From Rhodobiaceae bacterium (GTDB taxonomy: Bacteria; Pseudomonadota; Alphaproteobacteria; Rhizobiales; Tepidamorphaceae), in contig JACKJR010000007.1 of assembly GCA_020637855.1 (NCBI GenBank), positions 58,480 to 122,479 of the forward strand: a DNA stretch of 64,000 bases, read 5' to 3'. Shown in pieces: positions 42,674 to 52,453 of this stretch (its first letter is position 1; each line of letters starts with the position of its first letter). The notes under the pieces were generated by a model. That model ran no database searches. It had not been told where the DNA came from and saw only the letters and a program-made list of their open reading frames with translations. The position numbers were made by a program, and so were the translations under genes.

Positions 42674-43585
42674 ATGAATTTCAGAACCCTCGATCTGAAC
42701 CTTTTGCGCGTCTTCAACGCCATTCATGACGAAGGCAGCACAACCCAGGCGGCAGCCCGGTTGGGCCTGACCCAGCCGGCTGTCTCGAATGCGTTGAACC
42801 GGTTACGCCAGCACCTTGGCGATCCGCTCTTCGAGCGCGGACCAGGCGGGATGGAACCGACGCCGGTTGCCCGGCGCATCGCGCCTGCGCTTGCCGATGC
42901 GCTCAGGCTACTGGAACGTTCGCTGGGCGCTGACGACGAATTCGATCCTGCCACCAGCGTGCGCGAATTCCGTATGATGGTGCCCGAGGCACTGGAACCA
43001 ATGCTGGTTCATCCGTTGCTGAAACACACATCCGCAATGCCCGGCATCACGTTTCACCTGCTGCCGGTCCAGTCACCCGGCTACAAGGACATGGTCCTGT
43101 CCCGCGAAACCGACATCGCGATTTTCCCCGGCCATTTCAACGACGAAAGCATCCGTTCGACGCATGTATGCACGTTGCCGATATGCATCATCGCGCGGGA
43201 CGGACATCCGCAATATGGCAGCCTGGAACACTTCACCGCGCAGGACTTCTTCGAGGCAGGCTTCGTCGTACTGGGCGACGAAATCCGGCGTTCGATCCAG
43301 TTCCATCAGGAGGCCAAGGCGGCGGGCCGTGAGCGGCGGATCGTACTGAAGTCGACCCGCCTCTGGTCGATACTGCACACGGTAGCGTCAACGGATCTTG
43401 TGGCGGCCGTGCCGCGCTATCTCGCGGAACACTATGCCGGGCGGCTCGGGCTGAAAGTATTCGACATGCCGATCCCGGCAACGCCGGAACTCTGCCACAT
43501 GGGCTGGCATCAGGAACTGACCGCAGATGCATCTCACATATGGCTGCGCGAGACGATCAAGGAGATCGGCGCATCGTACCGGTAA
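42674..43585 (+). CDS. LysR-family transcriptional regulator
   Basis: 303 residues, standard LTTR length. The N-terminal winged HTH (LDLNLLRVFNAIHDEGSTTQ, AARLGLTQPAVSNALNRLRQ) is followed by an effector-binding domain with a periplasmic-binding-like pattern. No neighbour is an obvious target. The AT-rich upstream sequence with repeats suggests autoregulation. The inducer is unknown. Confidence 0.9.
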   Translation: MNFRTLDLNLLRVFNAIHDEGSTTQAAARLGLTQPAVSNALNRLRQHLGDPLFERGPGGMEPTPVARRIAPALADALRLLERSLGADDEFDPATSVREFRMMVPEALEPMLVHPLLKHTSAMPGITFHLLPVQSPGYKDMVLSRETDIAIFPGHFNDESIRSTHVCTLPICIIARDGHPQYGSLEHFTAQDFFEAGFVVLGDEIRRSIQFHQEAKAAGRERRIVLKSTRLWSILHTVASTDLVAAVPRYLAEHYAGRLGLKVFDMPIPATPELCHMGWHQELTADASHIWLRETIKEIGASYR

Positions 43586-43708
43586 GCGACACGCACTGGC
43601 GGGGAGACTCCGAACATGGCGCACCAAGGCGTCGACCGGACGTCCGCACGAAAGCGCGCGCCCCCCACGGAGACGATGAGCAAAGCGAATTCGTCGTGAG
43701 TGAAATAG

Positions 43709-43793
43709 TGGTGCCCCTGGCCGGACTCGAACCAGCACTCCTTGCGGAACTCGATTTTGAGTCGAGCGCGTCTACCAATTCCGCCACAGGGGC
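43709..43793 (-). tRNA. tRNA-Leu (anticodon CAA)
   Basis: The minus strand reads GCCCCTG (5' acceptor) to CAGGGGC-A-CCA, a 7-bp acceptor stem with encoded CCA. The anticodon stem CTCGA/TCGAG encloses the loop CTCAAAA, giving anticodon CAA for UUG codons. A long variable arm is present, as expected for Leu, and the T loop is GGTTCGAGTCC. Length is 85 bases. Confidence 0.96.
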
Positions 43794-43913
43794 ATGACAT
43801 CCGGGACTTAGCCGACACAATCGGTAGCGTCAACGCGTTCCGTACGCGACAAACGCCGCCAAAGACAATTTGCAGATAGACAGCACACGCCTGCGCCGCT
43901 ACAGGCAGTGCCC

Positions 43914-44495
43914 ATGTTGCGCAGCCTCTACGACTGGACGATGAACCTCGCCGCCCACCGGCATGCCCGCTGGGGGCTTGCCGGCGTCTCTTTCGCCGAA
44001 AGCTCCTTCTTCCCGATCCCGCCCGACATCCTGCTGATCCCCATGGTGCTCGCCGAACGGCGCAACTGGATGACGTTGGCGCTGATCTGCACCGTGGCCT
44101 CGATAATAGGTGGATTTGCCGGCTATCTGATCGGTGCCTTACTGTTCGACCAGGTCGCCGAGCCGATCCTCGCCTTCTACGGCTATAGCGAAAAATTCAA
44201 CGAATTTGCAGCCCGCTACAATCAGTGGGGCGCATGGATCGTGCTGATCGCCGGGCTGACCCCCTTTCCCTACAAGGTGATCACCATTGCCAGCGGCGCG
44301 ACGGGCCTGCCGCTACCCGTCTTCATGCTAACCAGCGCATTGGCCAGGGGGGTGCGTTTCTTTGTCGTTGCCGCCCTGCTTTACCGTTTTGGCCCGCCAA
44401 TCCGGGCTTTCATCGAGAAGCGTTTGGGGATTCTATTCACATTGTTCGTGATTCTGCTGATCGGCGGCTTTGTTGTGGCGCGTTATCTTGTGTGA
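43914..44495 (+). CDS. YqaA/DedA-like inner-membrane protein
   Basis: 193 residues from ATG 43914 (GTG 43908 is in frame). Four to five hydrophobic helices and the SNARE-associated/VTT-type signature: FAESSFFPIPPDILLIPMVL, YLIGALLFDQVAEPIL and LTPFPYKVITIASGATGLP. Relatives (DedA, YqaA) affect membrane lipid transport and cell-division or proton-motive-force related functions. A dsbB-like gene follows on the same strand 29 bases away. Confidence 0.85.
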   Translation: MLRSLYDWTMNLAAHRHARWGLAGVSFAESSFFPIPPDILLIPMVLAERRNWMTLALICTVASIIGGFAGYLIGALLFDQVAEPILAFYGYSEKFNEFAARYNQWGAWIVLIAGLTPFPYKVITIASGATGLPLPVFMLTSALARGVRFFVVAALLYRFGPPIRAFIEKRLGILFTLFVILLIGGFVVARYLV

Positions 44496-44524
44496 TCACA
44501 CGGTCCGCAAGGGAGAGAAATGGC

Positions 44525-45052
44525 ATGACCGCACACCAGCTTTGGAGAATCCGCCCCTGGCGGCCAAGTGCGGCACTGGCAATTGCTGTGGCTCTTGCCG
44601 TCATCCTCGGCGCTTGGGGCTTCCAGCTGATCGGCGGGCTTGCGCCCTGTCATCTCTGCCTGATCGAACGCATTCCCTACTACGCGGGAATTCCCCTGGC
44701 GCTTGCCGGAATCGGCATCTCCTACACGAATATTTCGACCGCATCTTTGCTGGCCCGGCTCGGCATCGGTTTGTTCGTGCTGGCGATGCTGATCAGTGCC
44801 GGCCTGGGCGGCTACCATGCCGGCGTCGAGTGGGAGTTCTGGCCTGGACCCACAACATGCACTGGAACCGGGGGGCCCGCGACCGGAACGGTCGGCGACC
44901 TGATCGACCAACTCGGCGATGCAAGCGTGGTGCGTTGTGACGAAGCCCCGATCCGCATTCTCGGTCTGTCGCTGGCCGGCTGGAATGTCATCGCATCGCT
45001 GGCCGCAGCCTGGTTCGCCGTGCGCGCCTGGGTACGCATCCCTGCAGCCTGA
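44525..45052 (+). CDS. DsbB-family disulfide bond formation protein
   Basis: 175 residues from ATG 44525 with GGGAGAG upstream. Four membrane helices are visible. The first periplasmic loop carries the redox pair CHLC (Cys42/Cys45), followed by LIERIPYY. The second loop holds the partner cysteines (around TTCTGTGGP and VVRCDEA). It would reoxidise DsbA-like proteins with quinone. It is likely co-transcribed with the YqaA-like gene. Confidence 0.88.
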   Translation: MTAHQLWRIRPWRPSAALAIAVALAVILGAWGFQLIGGLAPCHLCLIERIPYYAGIPLALAGIGISYTNISTASLLARLGIGLFVLAMLISAGLGGYHAGVEWEFWPGPTTCTGTGGPATGTVGDLIDQLGDASVVRCDEAPIRILGLSLAGWNVIASLAAAWFAVRAWVRIPAA

Positions 45053-45067
45053 GCCGTCCGAAACCGG

Positions 45068-45625
45068 TCACGGCTCCAGTTCGGTATCCCAGTAGAGGAA
45101 ATCGAGCCAGCTCTCGTGCAGGTAGTTGGGCGGAAACAGCCGGCCATTGCGGTGCAGGTCGTTGACGCTTGGCTTGTAGGGCTTCTGCATCGGGTGCATG
45201 TCGATATCGCGCGGCAGATACCCGCCCTTCCTCAGATTACAGGGCGAACAGGCGGCCACAACGTTGTCCCATGTCGTCTGCCCGCCGCGCGCACGCGGAA
45301 TGACATGATCGAAAGTCAGGTCATCGGTCGCGCCACAATACTGGCAGGTGAAGCGATCGCGCAGAAACACGTTGAAACGGGTGAATGCGGGATGGCTTGC
45401 CGGACGCACATAAGTCTTCAGCGCAACCACGCTCGGCAGCCTGATTTCCGCCGTCGGGCTGCGCACGAAGCGCTCATATTCGGAAACGATATTGACCCGG
45501 TCGAGGAATACCGCCTTGACGGCATCCTGCCAGCCCCACAGGGACAGCGGAAAGTAACTCAGCGGCCGGTAATCGGCGTTGAGAACCAGTGCCGGACAGG
45601 CATCGACCGGAGCTGCGGCGTTCAA
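45068..45625 (-). CDS. HNH endonuclease
   Basis: 185 residues. The HNH core is FTCQYCG...LTFDHVIPRARGGQTTWDNVVAAC followed by SPCNLRK. The two CxxC pairs bind structural zinc, and DHVIPR holds the catalytic His. The N-terminal part (PALVLNADYRPLSYFPLSLW) matches the conserved HNH family widely found as a chromosomal single-copy gene in alphaproteobacteria. Its cellular target is unknown. It converges with dsbB. Confidence 0.9.
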   Translation of the reverse strand: MNAAAPVDACPALVLNADYRPLSYFPLSLWGWQDAVKAVFLDRVNIVSEYERFVRSPTAEIRLPSVVALKTYVRPASHPAFTRFNVFLRDRFTCQYCGATDDLTFDHVIPRARGGQTTWDNVVAACSPCNLRKGGYLPRDIDMHPMQKPYKPSVNDLHRNGRLFPPNYLHESWLDFLYWDTELEP

Positions 45626-45762
45626 GCTGTACTCCCGTGTTCGCTTGAAGACCGCCGGCCGACGGGCTGGGGGCGCCCGCTCTTGTAAGCCGCCGGCCTA
45701 GGGCCAACGACATATAGTATATTGGGTGTGTCATCCTTGTGAAGCCGGGAAACTTCACGCTT

Positions 45763-46428
45763 CTAGGAACGTGACCCGGCAAATGACGAGGCGATGAAGT
45801 GCCCGCCGATACGCAGGCCGTCCTGATCGATGCCGTGGCCGATTCCATGCGAGATATGGAATTCCACAGGCACTTCGGCCGCCGTGAGCCCCTGCAGCGC
45901 CATGAACAGCATATGGATCGGGATGACCTCGTCGCGGTCGCCATGCACCAGCAACAATGGCAGCTTGTGGATGATGTCATCCTTCAGGCGCTCGCCGCCG
46001 GCCAGCGCACCGGAATAGCCGACGATGGCACCGAGGCGGTTCGCCCGGCGAAATCCCACATGCAGCACCATCATCGTGCCCTGGCTGAATCCAACGAGCG
46101 CCACATCGGCATCTGACAGGCGATAGCGGTCACGCTCCCGGTCGATAAAGCGGTCCAGGCCCGGACCCGCGGCAGACACGCCGCGCCAGTATTCATCCGG
46201 ATCGCGGAACGTCAGTTCGAACCACTGCCGGCCGCCTCCCCCCATGGCGCAAGGTTCCGGCGCATGAGGCGCGATGAATGCGGCATCAGGCAAAACATCG
46301 GCCCATTGCCGGCCAATCTGGATCAGGTCGTTTCCATCGGCGCCATAGCCGTGCAGGAAAATGACGAGCTTGCGTGGCGGCAGGCCGTTGGCCGGCGGCA
46401 GCCGTGGACCATCGAGATCGAGTGCCAT
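45763..46428 (-). CDS. Phospholipase/carboxylesterase-type alpha/beta hydrolase
   Basis: 221 residues. The nucleophile elbow is GFSQG, and an early LVIFLHGYGADGND oxyanion segment is characteristic of the carboxylesterase (YpfH/LYPLA-like) group. Asp in LVHGDRDEVIP and His in SHGIGHGID complete the triad. Cytosolic; the substrate is probably a short acyl ester. It starts 91 bases from the DNA glycosylase gene stop on the same strand. Confidence 0.9.
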   Translation of the reverse strand: MALDLDGPRLPPANGLPPRKLVIFLHGYGADGNDLIQIGRQWADVLPDAAFIAPHAPEPCAMGGGGRQWFELTFRDPDEYWRGVSAAGPGLDRFIDRERDRYRLSDADVALVGFSQGTMMVLHVGFRRANRLGAIVGYSGALAGGERLKDDIIHKLPLLLVHGDRDEVIPIHMLFMALQGLTAAEVPVEFHISHGIGHGIDQDGLRIGGHFIASSFAGSRS

Positions 46429-46519
46429 GAGGCGGAAAACCTTTCGAAAACGGGCAAGGCAACGCGCAACCGGTTAGCCCAGAAGCCGCACATGCTGCAA
46501 GAGGCGCATCGCGTTGCGG

Positions 46520-47200
46520 TCATTTCCCAGACGCGTCCGGTACGCCCGACCGGCCCTTGGCGGCCGCGTAATAGGCCCACAGCAGATGTGCCGCGGCACC
46601 GCGATAGGGCCGCCAGCAATCAGCAAGCAGAATGCAATCCTCTCCGCGCGGGCGTTCATCATGGCCACGCATCTGCCGGATCGCCTCCATCAGCGCCAGA
46701 TCGCCGGCAGGCCACGCATCTGCCCGGCCAAGGCAGAAAAGCAGAAAAATGTCCGCCGTCCACGGCCCGATGCCCTTGATCGCTGTCAGCTCAGTATGAA
46801 CTGCCTTGTCATCGGCGGCTTCCAGCCGGGCGAAATCGAGCCCGCCATTTTCGACTGCATCGACGAGCGCGCGTAGCGTGCGGATTTTCGGTCGTGACAT
46901 GCCACACGCCGCAAGCTCTTCGTCCTTCGCGTGTGAAACAGTCTGGGCAGAGACTCCGCCGAGTGCGTCTTCGAACCGGTTCCAGATCGATCGCGCCGCA
47001 TGGGTTGAAAGCTGCTGGCCGGTGATGATCGCGGCAAGCCCCTCGAAACCCGGCGCGCGCCGCCGCAGCGCGGGCACGCCGCACTGCGCAAGCGCATCGC
47101 GAAAGGCGGCATCGCGCTCAGCCAGATGCTCAAGCGCATAAGCCAGATCGTCCTCGCTCTGCAGATGCGTGAGAATGCGTGTCATGCGCTCCGCAAACAT
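46520..47200 (-). CDS. DNA-3-methyladenine glycosylase (AlkA-like, HhH-GPD)
   Basis: 226 residues (ATG 47200, or ATG 47185). The helix-hairpin-helix is TAIKGIGPWTADIFLLFCLG, and the following PAGDLAL holds the catalytic Asp expected in this family. IITGQQLSTHAARSI is also typical. It would excise alkylated purines in base-excision repair. It is divergent from gluQ. Confidence 0.9.
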   Translation of the reverse strand: MFAERMTRILTHLQSEDDLAYALEHLAERDAAFRDALAQCGVPALRRRAPGFEGLAAIITGQQLSTHAARSIWNRFEDALGGVSAQTVSHAKDEELAACGMSRPKIRTLRALVDAVENGGLDFARLEAADDKAVHTELTAIKGIGPWTADIFLLFCLGRADAWPAGDLALMEAIRQMRGHDERPRGEDCILLADCWRPYRGAAAHLLWAYYAAAKGRSGVPDASGK

Positions 47201-47239
47201 ACTCCGAATTGCTGCCGCTCATGATAGAGAGTGACGCCA

Positions 47240-48151
47240 ATGACGACACTCCGCACCGATCCGAATTCAGGTCAACCCGTATTCCGCTTTGCGCCGAGCC
47301 CGACCGGCATGCTGCATATCGGTCACGCTTATTCAGCGCTGCTGAACCAGAAGCTCGCACGCGAAACCGATGGGCGCCTGCTGCTGCGCATCGAGGATAC
47401 CGACACCACCCGTTGCCGGCCCGAATACGAGCAGGCGATTCTCGAAGACCTCGACTGGCTCGGCATTACCTTCGACGAGCCGCCGCTGCGCCAGTCGGAT
47501 CATTTCCCGACCTACGGGAATGCGGCAGACACGTTGCGGGAGAAAGGCTTGCTCTATCCCTGCTTCGCTTCCCGTTCGCAGATCACTGAAGCCGTCGCGG
47601 AGATTGAAGCATCAGAACGCGAGTGGCCGCGCGACCCCGACGGCTCGCCGCACTATCCCGGCATCTGGCGCGGCGCTCCAAAGGCGGAAGTTGAAGAACG
47701 CATCGCTGCCGGAGAACCGCACGCCTGGCGCATCGACATGGCGCGCGCACTGGAGGGATTGAGTGAAAGCGATCTCGCTTTCGAGGAATATCCCGATGAA
47801 ACGGCAACCCGGACAGCCGCGCAATTCCGCGACCCCTCCGTGTGGGGTGATTTCGTCATCGTGCGCAAGGACTCGCCAGCGAGCTTTCATTTGGCGGGCG
47901 TGGTCGATGAATCGCTTCAGGGGATCACCGATGTCGTGCGCGGACAGGACCTTGCGCAGGCAACAGCCCTGCACAGGTTATTGCAGCACCATCTCGGCCT
48001 TGAACCACCACGCTACCGTCATCACCGGCTGATCACCGGAACGGACGGCGTCAAACTGTCCAAGTCGCGCGGCAGTCTCGGTCTTTCTGCCTTGCGTGAG
48101 GCGGGACACGCGGCAAATGACATCAAGGCCCGATTGGGCTTTATTGGCTAG
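47240..48151 (+). CDS. gluQ: Glutamyl-Q tRNA(Asp) synthetase
   Basis: 303 residues from ATG 47240, after a GAGAG ribosome site; a GTG at 47231 is also in frame. It is a truncated GluRS catalytic domain with FRFAPSPTGMLHIGHAYSA (HIGH motif) and KLSKSRG (KMSKS motif) and no anticodon-binding domain, which is the GluQ-RS layout. It attaches Glu to queuosine 34 of tRNA-Asp. The cysteine-containing zinc segment of enteric YadB looks reduced here, as in many alphaproteobacteria. Confidence 0.92.
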   Translation: MTTLRTDPNSGQPVFRFAPSPTGMLHIGHAYSALLNQKLARETDGRLLLRIEDTDTTRCRPEYEQAILEDLDWLGITFDEPPLRQSDHFPTYGNAADTLREKGLLYPCFASRSQITEAVAEIEASEREWPRDPDGSPHYPGIWRGAPKAEVEERIAAGEPHAWRIDMARALEGLSESDLAFEEYPDETATRTAAQFRDPSVWGDFVIVRKDSPASFHLAGVVDESLQGITDVVRGQDLAQATALHRLLQHHLGLEPPRYRHHRLITGTDGVKLSKSRGSLGLSALREAGHAANDIKARLGFIG

Positions 48152-48171
48152 CCAACCAAACGGGATCACCC

Positions 48172-48810
48172 ATGGACCCTTCTTTCTGGCACGAACGCTG
48201 GAGCGCGCGGCAGATCGGCTTTCACGAAGGCCAGCCCAACGCCATGCTGGTGAAGCATTTTGCCAGGCTGAAGCTTGCCGCCGGCAGCCGTATCTTCGTG
48301 CCCTTGTGCGGGAAGTCGCGCGATCTCGGCTGGCTGCTCGAACAGGGGCACAGCGTTGCGGGCGTCGAACTCAGCCGCATCGCGGTCGAAGAACTGTTCG
48401 AGGAATTGGGTGTTTCACCGGCAATTGAAAACCGTGGCCCGCTAATGCTCTTCTCTTTTGAGGATCTCGCCGTCTTCGTCGGCGACTTCTTCAAACTGAC
48501 AGCGGATCAGTTAGGGTCCGTCGATGCGGTCTACGACCGCGCGGCACTGGTTGCCCTGCCCGCCAGCATGCGGCCGGACTACGCCAGGCATTTGGCAAGC
48601 CTGAGCGGATCGGTGCCGCAATTGCTCATCTCGTTCGACTACGACCAGTCCGCGACGAACGGGCCGCCCTTCTCGGTTCCCGGCAGCGAGATCGAAAAGC
48701 ATTACGGCAAGGCCTACAGGGCTGAGCTTGTGGAAAGCGCCGCCATATCCGGGCCGCTTTCTCAGCGCTGCACCGGCACAGAACAGGCATGGCTCCTGTC
48801 GCCTGCATGA
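48172..48810 (+). CDS. Thiopurine S-methyltransferase family protein
   Basis: 212 residues with the bacterial TPMT layout: FWHERWSARQIGFHEG start, RIFVPLCGKSRDLGWLLEQG (SAM site), VAGVELSRIAVEELF, VDAVYDRAALVALP. It would S-methylate thiopurine-like or tellurite/selenite substrates with SAM; the natural substrate is unknown. It starts 20 bases after gluQ, likely an operon. Confidence 0.93.
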   Translation: MDPSFWHERWSARQIGFHEGQPNAMLVKHFARLKLAAGSRIFVPLCGKSRDLGWLLEQGHSVAGVELSRIAVEELFEELGVSPAIENRGPLMLFSFEDLAVFVGDFFKLTADQLGSVDAVYDRAALVALPASMRPDYARHLASLSGSVPQLLISFDYDQSATNGPPFSVPGSEIEKHYGKAYRAELVESAAISGPLSQRCTGTEQAWLLSPA

Positions 48811-48817
48811 GACGGCA

Positions 48818-49786
48818 TCAATGCGCGAGCAGGAATGTCAGCCAGACAGATACGGTGATGACCGCCAGCCCCGTCGTCAGGCTGACGCCGGCTGAAGCCA
48901 GAGGCACGGCCTTGGGATAGGGCAGCGCCATCAGATAGGCATTGAGGCCCGGCGGGCAGGCTGCAATCAGCACCACGACATTCGCCCAGACCGGTGGCAG
49001 ATCGAAAACCCAGTGGCCAAGCCCGTAAACGATCGCCGGGTGGATAACTAGCTTGGCAAAGGCAACGAGAAAAAGCGCTCCGGACAGTTCGCCAAGCCCG
49101 GTGCGCCTCACGGCCAGCCCCATCGCGACCAGCGCACAGGGTACTGCGGATTCAGCGATCCAGCTGATCATCCTGTCGGGGACCGCAGGCAGCTTCAGGT
49201 CGAGCAGATTGAAGGCGAGCCCGGTTGCCAGCCCGAGCAGGATCGGGTGGCGCAGCATACCGGCAAATGTCCGCGCGACGGCAGCCGCTTTACCGCCAGC
49301 CCCCTCGCCCTCGATCATCACCGTTGCAAGGAGCGCTGCAAACGGCAGATGGATTGAAATCAGCAGGAACAAAGGGATCAGGCCTTCGTCACCATAGGCC
49401 GACACCACCAGGGGAATGCCGATCAGCATCATATTGGAAAAGGCCGCAGTGAACCCGCCTATGACAGCGATCGCCCGCTCATGCCCCATGGAGCGCAGGG
49501 AAATCTGCGTCAGCGCCCAAGCCATGTACATGCCGGCGAAATAGGCGATCCACAACTCCCAGTTCGGTTCATCAGGGAGGTTTGCCTTGGAAACTGCATT
49601 GAAGATCAACAGCGGAAGCGCGAAGCGGTGCAGGTAATTCTCAAGCCCTCGCCCGGTGCCTTCCGGAAAAAATTCGAGCCAACCCAGTACGAAGCCGACG
49701 CCGACAAGGCCGAAGACCGGCAAGACGATGGAAACGACGGTTTGCAGCAAGACAGAACCCGGATCGCGGAATTGGATACAACACAC
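48818..49786 (-). CDS. AEC-family (auxin-efflux-carrier-like) transporter
   Basis: Up to 322 residues from GTG 49786; a TTG about a dozen codons in (VLLQTVVSIVLPVFGLVG) would remove an odd Cys-rich start. About ten hydrophobic helices are visible in two repeats, with family motifs LPLLIFNAVSKA, FSNMMLIGIPLV and CPPGLNAYLMA. Substrate probably an organic anion. It is convergent with the TPMT gene. Confidence 0.85.
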   Translation of the reverse strand: MCCIQFRDPGSVLLQTVVSIVLPVFGLVGVGFVLGWLEFFPEGTGRGLENYLHRFALPLLIFNAVSKANLPDEPNWELWIAYFAGMYMAWALTQISLRSMGHERAIAVIGGFTAAFSNMMLIGIPLVVSAYGDEGLIPLFLLISIHLPFAALLATVMIEGEGAGGKAAAVARTFAGMLRHPILLGLATGLAFNLLDLKLPAVPDRMISWIAESAVPCALVAMGLAVRRTGLGELSGALFLVAFAKLVIHPAIVYGLGHWVFDLPPVWANVVVLIAACPPGLNAYLMALPYPKAVPLASAGVSLTTGLAVITVSVWLTFLLAH

Positions 49787-50153
49787 CCATAAGGCGGAGA
49801 ACCCGTTTTGGCGAGACTCGCGGCTGCATCCAAGCCATGCGCGGTGTTTACCTCCTCTTGAGGTTAAAACCGCGAAAGGATGTTTCTTGAGGCTTGTTTA
49901 AGGCGCAAGCGCCATAGTGCGCGCCAATAACAGGGAGGCGACGCCCCTTGCACTGTCCACCTAAAGGACAGGCGGGGGCGTTTCCATTTCCAGCACCCTC
50001 AATGCCGTTCTTCCTCGTCCCTCCCCTTCCTGCACGTGGCGCAACCGCAAATCCTGTCGCCGGTGACCTCTTCCTGAATCCCGGCCGGATACGAATTGCG
50101 TTGACTCTGGTTTGATTTAGGATTTATTGAATTCAGAATTCGGAGTTCAAATA
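49787..50153. other. Intergenic region upstream of the GntR operon
   Basis: No gene is seen. A hairpin at 49941-49981 (ACGCCCC...GGGGGCGT with inner TGTCC/GGACA) is followed only by TTTCC, so it could be a weak terminator or an unrelated structure. Just before the GntR gene, TTGAATTC-AGAATTC...TTCAA repeats at 50127-50150 form an imperfect palindrome that may be the regulator's own operator. Confidence 0.45.
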
Positions 50154-50858
50154 ATGAAACCCATCGCGCACCAGCCCAATCTCACCGACCAGGTCTACCA
50201 GGCCATTCTCGATGGTATCTGTTCGGGTGACCTCGCTCCCGGCACGCACCTCGTTCAGGAGCAGATTGCTGCGCGCCTCGGTGTTTCGCGCCAGCCTGTG
50301 CAGCAGGCGATGGCACTGCTCAAGAGCAACGGCATCGTGCACGAGCAGCGCGGGCGCGGGCTGGCCATCGCTCCGCTCGATCTCGAAGCGATGCAGCAAC
50401 GCTATGACATCCGCGCCAGCCTCGACGAACTCGCCGCCCGCCGTGCTGCGGAACGTGCCGCAGCTTCACCGAAACTTGCCGCGCGCATCCGCCGCGAAGG
50501 CACAGCCCTTATCGAAGCCGGCCGCACAGCCGTTGAGGACGGCGATCTCTCCAACATGGTCACCCATGACGTCAGCTTTCACGAGTTCATCTACGACATT
50601 TGCGGGAACCCGCTGATCGGCACCACGGCGGAACTGCACTGGCACTACCTGCGCCGCGTCATGGCCGAAGTGCTGCGCTATGCCCTGCCCGGTCCGGCAA
50701 TCTGGCAGCAACATGAAGACATTCTCGAAGCGATTCTTCATGGCGATGCGGAGCTTGCCGGCACACGCGCCCGCGAGCACGTGCTCAACGCCGCGGACCG
50801 GCTCGCGGGTGCCTTCATCGCGCATCAGGAAGGATATGACCGGAGCCTCTCATCATGA
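50154..50858 (+). CDS. GntR-family (FCD) transcriptional regulator
   Basis: 234 residues from ATG 50154, which has GGAG eight bases upstream. The N-terminal GntR winged HTH (VYQAILDGICSGDLAPGTHL, QIAARLGVSRQPVQQAM) is followed by an all-helical FCD ligand-binding domain with the metal-ligand pattern (Asp in VTHDVSFHEFIY; His in the HWHYLR helix). Such regulators usually repress the operon they lead until its substrate is present. The gene overlaps the ligase gene by four bases (ATGA). Confidence 0.9.
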   Translation: MKPIAHQPNLTDQVYQAILDGICSGDLAPGTHLVQEQIAARLGVSRQPVQQAMALLKSNGIVHEQRGRGLAIAPLDLEAMQQRYDIRASLDELAARRAAERAAASPKLAARIRREGTALIEAGRTAVEDGDLSNMVTHDVSFHEFIYDICGNPLIGTTAELHWHYLRRVMAEVLRYALPGPAIWQQHEDILEAILHGDAELAGTRAREHVLNAADRLAGAFIAHQEGYDRSLSS

Positions 50859-52402
50859 GAGACCTGCTGACCCTCGGGCAGATGCTGAGCGTACAGGCCC
50901 GCCTGAACCCCGGCAAAACCGGTGCACGCGACCTTGAGCGCGCGATGACATTCGCGCAGTGGAACCAGCGTGCCTGCCAGCTTGCCAACGCGTTCACCGG
51001 CCTCGGTCTTGCCAAGGGCGACCGGATCGCGGTGCTGGCCTGGAATTGCGTCGAGTGGACGGAAATCTATGCCGCCGCCGCCAAGGCCGGCGTCATCGTC
51101 GTGCCGATCAACTTCCGCCTCGTCGCCATGGAAGTCGCATATGTGATTTCCGATTCAGGTGCGGTTGCGATCATCGCCCAGGACGGTCTGCACGGCGTGA
51201 TCGAGGAAATTCGCGATCAGGTCGAAATCCCAGCGCAACGTTTCCTGCATTTTGGCGCGCCCTGCCCGGCCGGATGGCACGCCTATGAAGACGCGATCGC
51301 ATCCGCCCGCGACAGCGAACCGGATGTTACGGTTTCATCGCTCGATCCGTGGACGCTGATGTACACCTCCGGCACCACCGGCAAGCCAAAAGGTGTGGTC
51401 CGCAACCACCGCGCCGGCGCACTGCTGTCGCTGGTGACCGAAATCGAGCTGTCGCTCAACCGCAATGACGATGCCCTGCTCGTCATGCCGATGTGTCATG
51501 CCAACTCGCTCTACTTCTTCGGCGCGTTCGCCTATTGCGGCGCGACGACGACGGTCTATTCGCGCAAAAGCTTCGATCCCGGCCATTGCCTCGCGACGCT
51601 GGGCTCCATTGGCAGCACGTTCACCTCTCTGGTGCCGACCCATTACATCATGATGCTGGCCGAATCCTCAGCCCGGCGCGGCGAGCACAACCTCGACCGC
51701 GTCACCAAGCTGATGATCTCATCGGCGCCTGCGCGCGCCGACACCAAGCGTGAGATCATGGAGGTGTTTCCCAACTCCGGCCTGTTCGAACTCTATGGTT
51801 CCAGCGAGGCCGGCTGGGTGACGATGCTGCATCCCGACGAGCAGTTCGACCATCTCGGCACGGTCGGGCGCGAATGCGTCGGTTCCGCACCGATCCGCCT
51901 GCTCGACGAGAACGGCAACGACGTTCCCGACGGCGAGCCGGGCGAACTCTATTCCAGCAACCCGTACACCTTCGACCGCTACTGGAACTTAGCCGACAAG
52001 ACGGCGGAAGCCTTCCGCGGCGATTACTGCACGGTCGGCGACATGGCGTTGCGCGACGATCAGGGCTTCATCCGCCTGATCGACCGCAAGAAAAACATGA
52101 TCATCACCGGCGGCGAGAACGTCTACCCCTCCGAGGTCGAGACCGCGCTGGGCGCGAACCCCAAGGTACGCGACGTCGCCGTGATCGGTCTTCCCGACGA
52201 AAAATGGGGCGAGCGCGTCCACGGCATCGTCATTCTCCATGACGGTGTCGAAGCGAGCGAGAGCGAGATGATCGAATGGTGCCGCGAGCGCATCGCCGGC
52301 TACAAGCGCCCACGCTCGATCGCCTTCATCACCGAGGAGGAGATGCCGCGCACCGCGACCGGCAAGATCCTCCACCGCGAACTTCGGAACAAATTCTCCT
52401 GA
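50855..52402 (+). CDS. Acyl-CoA ligase (ANL superfamily) in a GntR operon
   Basis: 515 residues. LMYTSGTTGKPKGVV (AMP binding), LFELYGSSEAGWVT, the hinge GDMALRD...DRKKNMIITGGENVYPSEVE and the C-terminal TATGKILHREL lysine motif are all complete. It activates an unidentified carboxylate to a CoA thioester. Its position between a GntR regulator and a ThDP enzyme suggests a short catabolic pathway; relatives include fatty-acid and aromatic-acid ligases. Confidence 0.87.
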   Translation: MRDLLTLGQMLSVQARLNPGKTGARDLERAMTFAQWNQRACQLANAFTGLGLAKGDRIAVLAWNCVEWTEIYAAAAKAGVIVVPINFRLVAMEVAYVISDSGAVAIIAQDGLHGVIEEIRDQVEIPAQRFLHFGAPCPAGWHAYEDAIASARDSEPDVTVSSLDPWTLMYTSGTTGKPKGVVRNHRAGALLSLVTEIELSLNRNDDALLVMPMCHANSLYFFGAFAYCGATTTVYSRKSFDPGHCLATLGSIGSTFTSLVPTHYIMMLAESSARRGEHNLDRVTKLMISSAPARADTKREIMEVFPNSGLFELYGSSEAGWVTMLHPDEQFDHLGTVGRECVGSAPIRLLDENGNDVPDGEPGELYSSNPYTFDRYWNLADKTAEAFRGDYCTVGDMALRDDQGFIRLIDRKKNMIITGGENVYPSEVETALGANPKVRDVAVIGLPDEKWGERVHGIVILHDGVEASESEMIEWCRERIAGYKRPRSIAFITEEEMPRTATGKILHRELRNKFS

Positions 52403-52453
52403 CCGCTGCCATGTGACAGCGGAGCGCGAAATATCAGTAAGAGGAAACAACTC